Assembly: GCF_000015165.1 (NCBI RefSeq)
Contig: NC_009485.1
Span: 1 to 64,000, forward strand
Source of the DNA: Bradyrhizobium sp. BTAi1
Lineage (GTDB): Bacteria; Pseudomonadota; Alphaproteobacteria; Rhizobiales; Xanthobacteraceae
Direction of reading: 5' to 3'
DNA length: 64,000 bases
The notes beneath the pieces are model-generated. The model worked only from the letters and a program-made list of their open reading frames with translations. It made no database searches and was not told the DNA's origin. The position numbers and the translations under genes were made by a program. Below, piece by piece: positions 28,209 to 36,588 of this stretch; the first letter of the stretch is position 1; each line of letters opens with the position of its first letter.

Positions 28209-29072
28209 TCACAGCGCACCGAACACCCATTCGAGCGCGGCATTCTGCGCGTGCAGCAGGAACGCCTTGGCCTGCACCACCCGACAGGCGCGGTGCAGCA
28301 TGGCATCGCCAGAGACCTCCATTCCCCGCGTCACCGGTGGACAAGGCAGGAAGTCCAGATCAGGCCGAAGGCCATCCAGCAGCGCTGCGGTGATCTGATA
28401 GTCCTGCAGGTCGCCGGCGTCGTCATCTCGCGGCCAGCAATCGGTGATGATCACGTCGGCATCCTGCAATTCGCCGAGATCGGTCGCGACGCGAAAGCGC
28501 GGCGATTCTCCCGGCGCGTGCCACCGCGCCGGATAGACCTGGACGACCTCGATCGGAAGCACCTGCGCGGCCTCGATCCACGAGCCCAGGATGTTCGCCG
28601 CGGGCGCCACCACGGCGATCTTCAGGCCGTCGATCGCGCCGTGGCGATGCCACAGGAAGGCGAGGTCGCCGAGCGTCTCGCAGGGATGATTCTGCCGCGT
28701 GCGCGCGTTGACAACTGGCGCCTGCGCCCAGTGGGACAACGCATACAGCATCTCCAGTTCGGGCGTCCGGCAGACCACCGCATCGAACCAGTTGTCAAGA
28801 TAGGCGGCGAGATCCTCCGCCGCCTCCGTTGCGTTGAGACGTATCGGCACGTGCACGCACAGCCCGCCCATCGATCGGGCGCCGAGATCGAAAGCGGTGG
28901 TATTGCGCCAGCCGCCATCGTCGACGACGAGGGCGATGCGCCGGCCTGCAAGCGTCTGCGGCATCTCGCGCGCATGCCAGCAGGCGGCAAGTTCCTGCGC
29001 TCGCGTCAGCATACCCAGGATATCGGCGCCATCGAGGTCACCCAGAGCCAGGATGTCGCGATCGCTCGTCAT
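28209..29072 (-). CDS. Ornithine/aspartate carbamoyltransferase-family protein with altered active site
   Basis: A 287-residue protein with the transcarbamylase fold. Motif positions can be aligned to ornithine carbamoyltransferase, but several key residues differ. The carbamoyl-phosphate motif STRTR is replaced by GWRNT (residues 54-58), HPxQ by HPCE (129-132), DxWxSMG by DCWPRDD (211-217), and HCLP by LPCPP (242-246). The C-terminal HAQNAALEWVFG is typical of the family. It is therefore either a transcarbamylase for a different substrate or a non-catalytic relative. It is shorter than the usual 310 residues. No arginine genes are adjacent. Confidence 0.7.
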   Translation of the reverse strand: MTSDRDILALGDLDGADILGMLTRAQELAACWHAREMPQTLAGRRIALVVDDGGWRNTTAFDLGARSMGGLCVHVPIRLNATEAAEDLAAYLDNWFDAVVCRTPELEMLYALSHWAQAPVVNARTRQNHPCETLGDLAFLWHRHGAIDGLKIAVVAPAANILGSWIEAAQVLPIEVVQVYPARWHAPGESPRFRVATDLGELQDADVIITDCWPRDDDAGDLQDYQITAALLDGLRPDLDFLPCPPVTRGMEVSGDAMLHRACRVVQAKAFLLHAQNAALEWVFGAL

Positions 29073-29207
29073 TCAGACTCACCACATCCAGGTAGCATGC
29101 TGATCCATATCGAGGCCCGGCCCGGGTCGGCCATGTGGCATTCGCATTTGCCCCTGCCGCATCACGAGCATAACCTTCGCCAAAAATCCAGGGAAGGAAC
29201 CGCGCCG

Positions 29208-30296
29208 ATGGCACTGATCGCATCGATCGAGACCGGGCTCTACCGCATTCCGCTCAGCGTGACGCTGTCCGATAGCACGCATGGTGCGATGACGGCATTC
29301 GAGCTGATCACCTGCCGGGTGCGCGATGTCGACGGCGCCGAAGGCGTCGGCTACACCTATACGGTCGGGCGCAATGGCGGCGCGGTTGCCGACATCGTCA
29401 GGCGCGAGATTCCCGATCTGATCGCGGTCCATGATGCCGACGACACCGAGGCAATCTGGCACCGGGTGTGGTGGGGCCTGCATTATGGCGGGCGCGGCGG
29501 ACCGGTCGTGCTGGCGCTGTCGGCGCTCGATATCGCGCTATGGGATCTGAAGGCGCGGCGCGCGACGCTGCCGCTGTTCAAGCTGCTCGGCGGCTTCGAT
29601 GCCGGCGTGCCCTGCTATGCCGGCGGCATCGACCTCGATCTGTCGAACGAGGCCTTGCTGAAGCAGACCGACGACAATCTCGCCAAGGGTTTTCGCGCCA
29701 TCAAGATGAAGGTCGGCCGGCCTGATCTCGGCGCCGACGTCGCGCGGGTGGCCGCGATGCGCGAGCATCTCGGCGACGGCTTTCCGCTGATGGCCGATGC
29801 CAACATGAAGTGGACGGTCGAGGAGGCGATCCGCGCCGCACGCGCGCTGCAGCCGTTCGATCTGACCTGGCTGGAGGAGCCGATCATTCCCGACGACATC
29901 GCCGGCCATGCCCGCATCCTGGCTGCCGGCGGCGTGCCGATCGCGGCGGGCGAGAATTTGCGCTCGCTATGGGACTTCAAGACCTACATCGCCTCTGGCG
30001 CCCTGTCCTATCCCGAGCCCGACGTCACCAATTGCGGCGGCGTCACGTCCTTCATGAAGATCGCGCGGCTCGCCGAAGCCTTCAACCTGCCGGTGACCAG
30101 CCATGGCGCGCATGACGTCACCGTGCACCTGCTCGCCGCCTGCCCGAACCGCTCGTTCCTCGAGGCGCACGGCTTCGGCCTCGACCGCTTCATCGAACAC
30201 CCGCTGCTGCTGGAGAATGGCCTCGCGCTGGCGCCGGCACGACCCGGCCACGGCATCACATTCGACTGGGAAGGACTGGCCAAGCTTGCGGCTTAG
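29208..30296 (+). CDS. Mandelate racemase/muconate lactonizing enzyme-family (enolase superfamily)
   Basis: A 362-residue enzyme with an N-terminal capping domain and a C-terminal TIM barrel. The KxK base is in FRAIKMKVGRP. Metal ligands are the Asp in LMADANMKW, the Glu in WLEEPIIPDD and the Glu in AAGENLRS. The His base is in SHGAHD. This set fits the mandelate racemase subgroup, which includes sugar-acid dehydratases and racemases; the exact substrate is unknown. The ATG at 29208 is preceded by AGGGAAGGAAC. It is convergent with the GST gene. Confidence 0.87.
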   Translation: MALIASIETGLYRIPLSVTLSDSTHGAMTAFELITCRVRDVDGAEGVGYTYTVGRNGGAVADIVRREIPDLIAVHDADDTEAIWHRVWWGLHYGGRGGPVVLALSALDIALWDLKARRATLPLFKLLGGFDAGVPCYAGGIDLDLSNEALLKQTDDNLAKGFRAIKMKVGRPDLGADVARVAAMREHLGDGFPLMADANMKWTVEEAIRAARALQPFDLTWLEEPIIPDDIAGHARILAAGGVPIAAGENLRSLWDFKTYIASGALSYPEPDVTNCGGVTSFMKIARLAEAFNLPVTSHGAHDVTVHLLAACPNRSFLEAHGFGLDRFIEHPLLLENGLALAPARPGHGITFDWEGLAKLAA

Positions 30297-30313
30297 GCAA
30301 GCCGTCGGCCACG

Positions 30314-30943
30314 TCACGCCTTCGCGCTCGGGCGGCTCGACACGTCCTGGTGCCATCGCCTGAGATGGCGAAGGTGCTCGGGGGGATCGAGCTTCGCGCG
30401 CGCGGCAAAATCGACGGTCACCATGGCGCTGATGTCGGCGATCGTGAAGGCGGCTCCGCCGACGAAGGCGTGATCGGCGAGCCGCGTATCGAGCCATGCC
30501 AGGAAATGCCGCGCCCGCAGGCGGCCGCGCTCCGCCAGCGCCGGAATCTGCTCGAGCGGCAGCGGGCCCGGCAGCGCGCGGTGCTCCAGGCCCGGCATGC
30601 TGTTCCGGAACGCTTCCTGGATGGCGTAGATGCCATCCCACTCGATCCGCCGCACCCAGCATTCGATCAGCGCCCGTTCTTCCGCGTCTCGTCCCATCAG
30701 GGCGGGCTCAGGATGCAGCTCCTCGATATAGCGGCAGATGGCAATGATGTCGCTAATGGCCGCGCCGCTGTCGAGCGCGAGCACCGGCACGGTGCAACCG
30801 GGATTCATGGCGCGAAACGCCGGAGTGAACTGCTCGCCGCCGCGCAGATCGACCTGCACGGTGGGAAGCGTGAGACCTTTCTCGGCGAGAAAGATGCGCA
30901 CGCGGCGCGGACTGGGCGCCGTTGAGCAATCGTACAGCATCAT
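30314..30943 (-). CDS. Glutathione S-transferase family protein
   Basis: A 209-residue protein. The thioredoxin-fold N-terminal domain contains MLYDCSTAPSPRRVRIFLAEKG, the cis-Pro region GCTVPVL and the glutathione-gamma-glutamyl motif ISDIIAICRYIEE. An all-helical C-terminal domain ends in FTIADISAMVTVDFAARA (N-capping box). It conjugates or reduces electrophiles with glutathione; the substrate is unknown. I start at the ATG at 30943, which follows GGGAGAG. Confidence 0.87.
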   Translation of the reverse strand: MMLYDCSTAPSPRRVRIFLAEKGLTLPTVQVDLRGGEQFTPAFRAMNPGCTVPVLALDSGAAISDIIAICRYIEELHPEPALMGRDAEERALIECWVRRIEWDGIYAIQEAFRNSMPGLEHRALPGPLPLEQIPALAERGRLRARHFLAWLDTRLADHAFVGGAAFTIADISAMVTVDFAARAKLDPPEHLRHLRRWHQDVSSRPSAKA

Positions 30944-31137
30944 GAGGGCTCTCCCAGCCAGTCTCGGCGCGATCGACGGCATGTCGCTGGCCTATGGCCT
31001 GGGCCTGCCGGCGTCCTGCTCCAGGCTGCGCGCCACATCCTCTACGCGTGACCGGTCCCGCGCCGCATCCTCAACGAACCGTCTTCTCGTTGCAAGCCTT
31101 GGCGACGTCGCCACAGGCCGACTCTGCTGTCCTGGTC

Positions 31138-31155
31138 TTGTCATAAAATTGTCAC
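31138..31155 (+). promoter_or_regulatory. Possible PHO box (PhoB-type direct repeat)
   Basis: TTGTCAT AAAA TTGTCAC is a 7-bp direct repeat separated by 4 bp, so the half-sites recur every 11 bp, as in PhoB boxes. It lies 57 bp upstream of the SulP transporter start. No good -10 is seen at the usual distance, which weakens the call. Confidence 0.4.
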
Positions 31156-31211
31156 TTGCGCCGGGCGGCCGTCAGCCTACCACTGGCCGCATTGAATTGA
31201 GGCATATTGGC

Positions 31212-33416
31212 GTGAGCAACACGGTTTCGGCCACGATCGGCCATTCGGCCGCGCGACGCGGTTTCGAGGACATTCTTGGCGGCGCCGCCGCCAGCGTTCT
31301 GACCATCACTTACGGGCTGTCCTATACGCTGCTGATCTTCGCAGGCCCGCTCGCGCCCTCTCTCAGCCACGGCCTCGGCATCACCTTCACCGTCTCGGCG
31401 CTGATGGCGCTGGTGCTGGCGCTCGGCAGCTCGCTGCCGTTTGCGATCGGGGCGCCGGACAGTTCGGTCGCGGCGACGACCGCGATCCTGGCCGGCACGA
31501 TCGCGGACCGGCTCGCCGGAGCCGCCCCCGCCGCGGCCCTGTTGCCGGTGGTACTCATCACCTTCGGGTTCGCCAGCCTCGCCACCGGATTGATCCTGGG
31601 CGGCCTCGGCACGACGCAGCTCGGCCGCGCCATCCGCTACGTGCCCTATCCGGTTGTCGCCGGCTTTCTCGGCGCCACCGGCGCGCTCATCCTGCTCGGC
31701 GCCATCAGCGTCGTCACCGGCCAGCAGCTGGAGCTGGCGACGCTCGGCGCCTTCGCCTCGCGGCAGGTGCTGTACGAGCTCGGCGCAGCGGCGGTGATGG
31801 CGCTGGTGCTGTACCTGACCTGGCACCGGTCGCGCTGGCCATTCAGCCTGCCGCTGATTCTGATCGTCGCGACCCTGGCCGCCCATGCGGGCTTCTGGCT
31901 GGCCGGCATTTCGCCCAAGGCGGCGCAGACGCTGGGATGGACGTTCCTGCCGCCACAGCACGTGGCGCTGGCCTGGCCTTGGACGATCGATGCGCTGAGT
32001 CATTATCCCTGGCATGCGCTGCCGGCGTTGGCCGGCGACATCATCGCCGTCATCTTCGTCACCGCCTGCAGCACGCTGTTCAACACGACGGGCATCGAGG
32101 TCGCGACCCATAGCGAGGCCAATATCGAGCGCGAGCTCACCGTCACCGGCCTCGGCAACATCCTCGCCGCCAGCATCGGCGGCTACCCCGGCTGCATCTC
32201 GGTGAGCCGCACCATCCTGAATTTCAGCGCCGGCGGCAGCGGCCGGCTGTCGGGACTGACATCGGCGACGATCGCGCTGTCGATGCTGGTGCTGGCGCCG
32301 TCCCTGCTCGGCTACATGCCGAAATTCGTGCTCGGCGGGCTGCTGCTCTATCTCGGCGCCGACACGCTGTACAAATGGGCGGTGCAGTCGCGGCGGCGGC
32401 TGTCGCTGATCGAATATGCCTCGCTGCTCGCGATCATCATCATCATCCTGAAATGGGGCTTCATCGCCGGGATCGTGCTCGGCATCGTGATCGGCTGCAC
32501 CGCCTTCGCGTTCAGCGCGGCGCGCATCAACCCGATCAAATACAGCTTCGACGGCACCGAATATCGCAGCTCGCTCGACCGCTCGCGCGAGCAGCAGGAG
32601 ATCCTCGCGCTGCATGGCGGCGAGATCCATGGCCTCAACCTGCAGAGCTATCTGTTCTTCGGATCGGCCAACCGGCTGTACCGCCACGTCAAGGCGCGGC
32701 TGCAGCGCCGTTCCGAATGCCGCTTTTTGGTGCTCGATTTCCGGCTCGTGACCGGCATGGATTCCTCGGCCGCCTACAGCTTCAGCCAGATCAAGCGGCT
32801 GGCGCGCGACCGCCACGTCCAGATCGCGATGGCGCATCTGACGCCCGCGATCGAGCGGACGCTGCGCGCCGGCGAGTTCATCACCAAGGATGTGGTGATC
32901 ACGCCGGAGCTCGATCATGCGCTCGAACGCTGCGAGAACGCGATCATTGCGCGCCATCAGGGCCATGCCCAGGACGAGGCCTCGCTGCGCGACTGGTTCA
33001 CCGCGATCCTCGGCAGCGACGCCGATGCCAGCGAGCTGATGCGCCGCTGCGAACGGCTCGACGTGCCCGCCGGCACCACCATCGTGCGCGCCGGCGACGA
33101 GGCGGCCTCGATGCATTTCATCCTCGATGGACGGGTCGGCGTCATGGTTCCGGCCGAGCGCGGTGGCACGACGCGGGTGCGCAGCCTCGGGCGCTACACG
33201 ACGATCGGCGAGATGGGGCTGGTGGCGCATACGCCGCGCAGCGCGACGATCCAGGCCGAGACCGACAGCGTGCTCTATGAGCTCAGCATCCCGCAATTCG
33301 ACGCGATCACGCGCGAGCACCCGGCGCTGGCGCAGAAGCTGCTGACCTATTTCGTGACGATCATGGCGGAGCGGCTGAGCTTCGCCAATCGCACCATCGC
33401 GGTGCTGAGGCGGTAG
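31212..33416 (+). CDS. SulP anion transporter with STAS and cyclic-nucleotide-binding domains
   Basis: A 734-residue inner-membrane protein. About residues 15-430 form the SulP/SLC26 transport domain (VLTITYGLSYTLLIFAGPLAPSL; APDSSVAATTAILAG; VSRTILNFSAGGSGRLSGL). Residues about 455-555 are a STAS domain (FLVLDFRLVTGMDSSAAYSFSQI). Residues about 600-734 are a cNMP-binding/Crp-like domain (VPAGTTIVRAGDEAASMHFILDGRVGV; YTTIGEMGLVAHTPRSATIQAETDSVLYEL). Transport of sulfate, bicarbonate or another anion may be gated by a nucleotide. I choose GTG at 31212 because the sequence before it overlaps the GST gene on the other strand. Confidence 0.87.
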   Translation: MSNTVSATIGHSAARRGFEDILGGAAASVLTITYGLSYTLLIFAGPLAPSLSHGLGITFTVSALMALVLALGSSLPFAIGAPDSSVAATTAILAGTIADRLAGAAPAAALLPVVLITFGFASLATGLILGGLGTTQLGRAIRYVPYPVVAGFLGATGALILLGAISVVTGQQLELATLGAFASRQVLYELGAAAVMALVLYLTWHRSRWPFSLPLILIVATLAAHAGFWLAGISPKAAQTLGWTFLPPQHVALAWPWTIDALSHYPWHALPALAGDIIAVIFVTACSTLFNTTGIEVATHSEANIERELTVTGLGNILAASIGGYPGCISVSRTILNFSAGGSGRLSGLTSATIALSMLVLAPSLLGYMPKFVLGGLLLYLGADTLYKWAVQSRRRLSLIEYASLLAIIIIILKWGFIAGIVLGIVIGCTAFAFSAARINPIKYSFDGTEYRSSLDRSREQQEILALHGGEIHGLNLQSYLFFGSANRLYRHVKARLQRRSECRFLVLDFRLVTGMDSSAAYSFSQIKRLARDRHVQIAMAHLTPAIERTLRAGEFITKDVVITPELDHALERCENAIIARHQGHAQDEASLRDWFTAILGSDADASELMRRCERLDVPAGTTIVRAGDEAASMHFILDGRVGVMVPAERGGTTRVRSLGRYTTIGEMGLVAHTPRSATIQAETDSVLYELSIPQFDAITREHPALAQKLLTYFVTIMAERLSFANRTIAVLRR

Positions 33417-33623
33417 TCCCTGCCGTCAGCAGGCGCAGGGCAGATCACGCGGCGAGCGGGCTTACGACATCGGCGCGCGAGCCCGAGACGATCGGTCGCA
33501 GCGCGCAGCGGAGCACCGCCGCCGCCATTAACCCATCGTTTACCCTGCGGGGCTACGCCTCGATACAGTTTGTAATGTTTAGAAATATATCGACAAGAGC
33601 ACATCAGCTCGTTGCGGGCGCCC

Positions 33624-34253
33624 ATGGCGATCGTCCAAAGCACGAACCAGATTTCTCCCGCCATGGAGCGGGTCTATCACCAGAGCAACCTGCTCGGTGA
33701 GTGGAAGGGCAGCTGGACGGCCAACAACCAGGCCGTGAGCTTCAAGGTCGTGAACATTCGCGGCGCCCAGGCGACGGTGGAATACACCCATCATGGACGC
33801 ACCGAGCGCGGCATCGGCAAGGTCAACGGCTCCACCATCGACTTCGGCCCCGTGACGCTCGGAACCAAGAACGGCAAAAATGCCGTGCTGCTGTTCTCGG
33901 CCGGCGGCGGCAAGGCCACCGCGATGCTCGAAAAGCAGGCCCCTCCCGCCAATGAGAGCAACCTGACGGGCAGCTGGGCCGGCTATTCGGCCGACAACGG
34001 CAAGAGCGCGAGCTTTCGCGTCCTGGCCGTCAAGGGCAATGAGGCACAGGTCAGCGTCACCACCGACGGCATTACCCGCCAAGGCATCGGGATCGTCTAC
34101 AAGAACGTCATCATGTTCGGTCAGTCGCAGATCTCGACCAATGACGGCAAGAGCGGGACGGTGATCTATCAGGTCGGCAACAAATCCTTCATGGTGCCGG
34201 TGAACAAGCTTCCCGCGGTCTCGACGTCATCTTCGGTCGACAGGTCGGCGTGA
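33624..34253 (+). CDS. Hypothetical protein with a tandem-duplicated beta domain
   Basis: A 209-residue protein of unknown function made of two similar halves. The first runs from LLGEWKGSWTANNQAVSFKV to about residue 100. The second runs from NLTGSWAGYSADNGKSASFRV to about residue 190. Each half has GxW, SF[KR]V and a Gly-Ile-Gly strand (RGIGKV, QGIGIV), which suggests a small beta barrel. No signal peptide is seen. The upstream spacer is unusually AT-rich around 33565-33595, so a promoter probably lies there. Its stop and that of gabD are 2 bp apart (convergent). Confidence 0.68.
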   Translation: MAIVQSTNQISPAMERVYHQSNLLGEWKGSWTANNQAVSFKVVNIRGAQATVEYTHHGRTERGIGKVNGSTIDFGPVTLGTKNGKNAVLLFSAGGGKATAMLEKQAPPANESNLTGSWAGYSADNGKSASFRVLAVKGNEAQVSVTTDGITRQGIGIVYKNVIMFGQSQISTNDGKSGTVIYQVGNKSFMVPVNKLPAVSTSSSVDRSA

Positions 34254-34255
34254 TC

Positions 34256-35752
34256 TCACACGCCGGCCATCATCACATATTTGATCTCGAGATATTCCTC
34301 GATGCCGTGATGCGAACCCTCGCGCCCCAGGCCGCTCTCCTTGACGCCGCCGAACGGCGCCACTTCGGTGGTGATCAGGCCGGTGTTGACGCCGACCATG
34401 CCCGACTCCAGCGCCTCCGCCACGCGCCAGACGCGGCCGAGATCGCGGGCGTAGAAGTAGGAGGCAAGACCGAACGGCGAGGCGTTGCACATCGCGATGA
34501 CGTCGGCCTCGCTCTGGAAGCGGATGACCGGCGCGAGCGGGCCGAACGTCTCCTCATGCGCGACCAGCGCATCGGCCTTCACGTTGGATAGAACCGTCGG
34601 CTCGAAGAAGGTGCGGCCGAGCGCATGGCGCTTGCCGCCGGTGACGATCGTCGCGCCGCCCTTCACCGCATCGGCGATGTGGCGCTCGACCTTCTCCACC
34701 GCCTCCTCGTTGATGAGTGGTCCCTGCACAACGCCGGCCTCGGTGCCGTCGCCGATCTTCATCGCCGCGACCCGCGCCGCCAGCTTCTCGACGAAGGCGT
34801 CGTAGATGCCGTCCTGTGCATAGAGGCGGTTGGCGCAGACGCAGGTCTGGCCCATGTTGCGATACTTCGAGACGATGGCGCCTTCGACCGCCGCATCGAC
34901 ATCGGCATCGTCGAACACCACGAACGGCGCGTTACCGCCGAGCTCGAGGCCGAGCTTCTTCACCGTGCCGGCGGACTGGCGGTACAGGATCTTGCCGACC
35001 TCGGTCGAGCCGGTGAAGCCGACGAAGCGAACGGCCGGATGCTCGCACAGCACCTTGCCGATCGGCGGCGCGTCGCCGGTGATGATGTTGAGCACGCCCT
35101 TCGGAATGCCGGCGCGCTCAGCCAGCACGGCGAGCGCCAGCGCCGACAGCGGCGTTTCATTGGCCGGCTTCAGCACCACGGTGCAGCCGGCAGCGAGGGC
35201 CGGGGACACTTTGCGGGTGATCATCGAGTTCGGAAAATTCCACGGCGTGATCGCACCGCAGACGCCGATCGGCTGCTTGAGCGCGAGCAGCCGTGCATCC
35301 GGCTTCTGCGTCGGGATCGTCTCGCCATAGACGCGGCGCGCCTCCTCGGCGAAGAACTCGATATAGGCGGCGCCGATATCGACCTCGCCGAGCGCCTCGT
35401 TGAGCGGCTTGCCCTGCTCGGAGGTGAGGATCAGCGCGAGGTCCTCGCGGTTCGCCACGATCAGCTCGAACCATTTGCGCAGGAGATTGGAGCGCTGCTT
35501 GGCGGTCAGCTTGGCCCAGGCCGGGAAGGCCCGCGCGGCGGCCTCGACCGCCTGCGTCGTCTCCGCGGCGCCAAGCTGAGCCACCTTGGCGAGTTCGGCG
35601 CCGGTGGCCGGATTGTTGACCGGGAAGACGGGAACGCCGACCCAGCTGCCGTCGATATAGCACTGCTCACGCAGCAGCGAGCCGTCCTTCAGACGTTCCC
35701 GCAAGCTGGCAGTCGCGGACGGCGTGGTGCGGGTGGCTGCGGTCGGTGTCAT
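34256..35752 (-). CDS. gabD: NAD(P)-dependent succinate-semialdehyde dehydrogenase
   Basis: A 498-residue aldehyde dehydrogenase that oxidises succinate semialdehyde to succinate in GABA breakdown. The GabD-type features are clear: TPWNFPNSMITRKVSPALAAGCTVVLKPA, the catalytic Glu in LELGGNAPF, the catalytic Cys in GQTCVCANR, and the C-terminal PFGGVKESGLGREGS. The ATG at 35752 follows GAGGAG. No GABA transaminase is nearby. Some glutarate-semialdehyde dehydrogenases look the same at this level. Confidence 0.9.
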   Translation of the reverse strand: MTPTAATRTTPSATASLRERLKDGSLLREQCYIDGSWVGVPVFPVNNPATGAELAKVAQLGAAETTQAVEAAARAFPAWAKLTAKQRSNLLRKWFELIVANREDLALILTSEQGKPLNEALGEVDIGAAYIEFFAEEARRVYGETIPTQKPDARLLALKQPIGVCGAITPWNFPNSMITRKVSPALAAGCTVVLKPANETPLSALALAVLAERAGIPKGVLNIITGDAPPIGKVLCEHPAVRFVGFTGSTEVGKILYRQSAGTVKKLGLELGGNAPFVVFDDADVDAAVEGAIVSKYRNMGQTCVCANRLYAQDGIYDAFVEKLAARVAAMKIGDGTEAGVVQGPLINEEAVEKVERHIADAVKGGATIVTGGKRHALGRTFFEPTVLSNVKADALVAHEETFGPLAPVIRFQSEADVIAMCNASPFGLASYFYARDLGRVWRVAEALESGMVGVNTGLITTEVAPFGGVKESGLGREGSHHGIEEYLEIKYVMMAGV

Positions 35753-35920
35753 CGGGCAACTCCTCGAAAGCGAGCAACATGTCGCCTCGAATATAGCCAC
35801 CGTCGGGCGCAGGCGCACGGCGTGTGCGCCGCCTGAACGGTACATTCGATCTGGCCAACCGTGCCTTTCCAGCACCAAATGCGTACTGACGGCGCGTGCT
35901 GACCGCCCGATGCCAGCGGC

Positions 35921-36241
35921 TCAGGCCGCGCCGCTCATATAGGTCTCGCGACGTCCGATCATGCGTTCGGCTGCCGCCTTGGCGTCGGCCTTGGTCGACG
36001 TTGCGCAGGTGCGGTATTCGAGGTCGGGCAACGCCGCAGGGTCGCGGCGTCCAAACCAGGACTTCTGCCCGACAGGCAGCAGCGCCAGCGCCTGCGCGAC
36101 ATTGTCGACGGCGCCGAACGCGTACAACGCACCGGTTGCGGCGATGCGCACCTCGTAGATTCCGGGCGTGATCGGCGCCTCGATATTGTCACCGCGGCCG
36201 GGCCGCGGATACCGCTTCCACTCGCTCCATGTCGAAATCAT
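35921..36241 (-). CDS. Small hypothetical protein, possibly a degenerate GIY-YIG fold
   Basis: A 106-residue protein of unknown function. The segment PGIYEVRIAATGALYAFGAVDNVAQAL resembles the GIY...YIG core. DLEYRTCATSTKADAKAAAERMI resembles the strand-helix segment carrying the catalytic Glu in that superfamily. Key Arg and Asn residues are not obvious, so it may be a non-catalytic relative. The ATG at 36241 has GGGGGCGAT immediately upstream. An inverted repeat lies 11 nt upstream of the start. Confidence 0.55.
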   Translation of the reverse strand: MISTWSEWKRYPRPGRGDNIEAPITPGIYEVRIAATGALYAFGAVDNVAQALALLPVGQKSWFGRRDPAALPDLEYRTCATSTKADAKAAAERMIGRRETYMSGAA

Positions 36242-36588
36242 ATCGCCCCCATTTGGCGGTCGTTGCCGCCAAAAATGTCTCGCGCGGCCTGAAAAGGCCG
36301 GTGTCTTCAACCCTTTAATGCAGAAATGGTTGCAACTCACAACAGGACCAGGCCCGTGATGGGAACATGGCCCCCATGTGGCAGGCTCGCGGCTGGACGG
36401 AACTAACCATGATTCTCTGAGGAATTTGAAGGGATGTGGCCTTCCGGACGGCCTTCTCCCGTGCCGCGATCATTCGCGCCGCATCATCACGAGATCGCGA
36501 CCAGTCCCACGGCGGACGGTTCTTGCTGGCCGGAACGGCGCAGGAAACAATCATCCGCCGTCACACAAGAACGGAACGGGAGGACATC
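36242..36588. other. Divergent intergenic region between the small hypothetical gene and a serine hydrolase
   Basis: 347 bp. It holds an 8-bp inverted repeat (TTTGGCGG at 36252-36259, CCGCCAAA at 36266-36273) next to the minus-strand start, possibly an operator. It also holds a GAAA-tetraloop hairpin (CGGCCT/AGGCCG, 36285-36300). No gene is supported. Confidence 0.45.
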
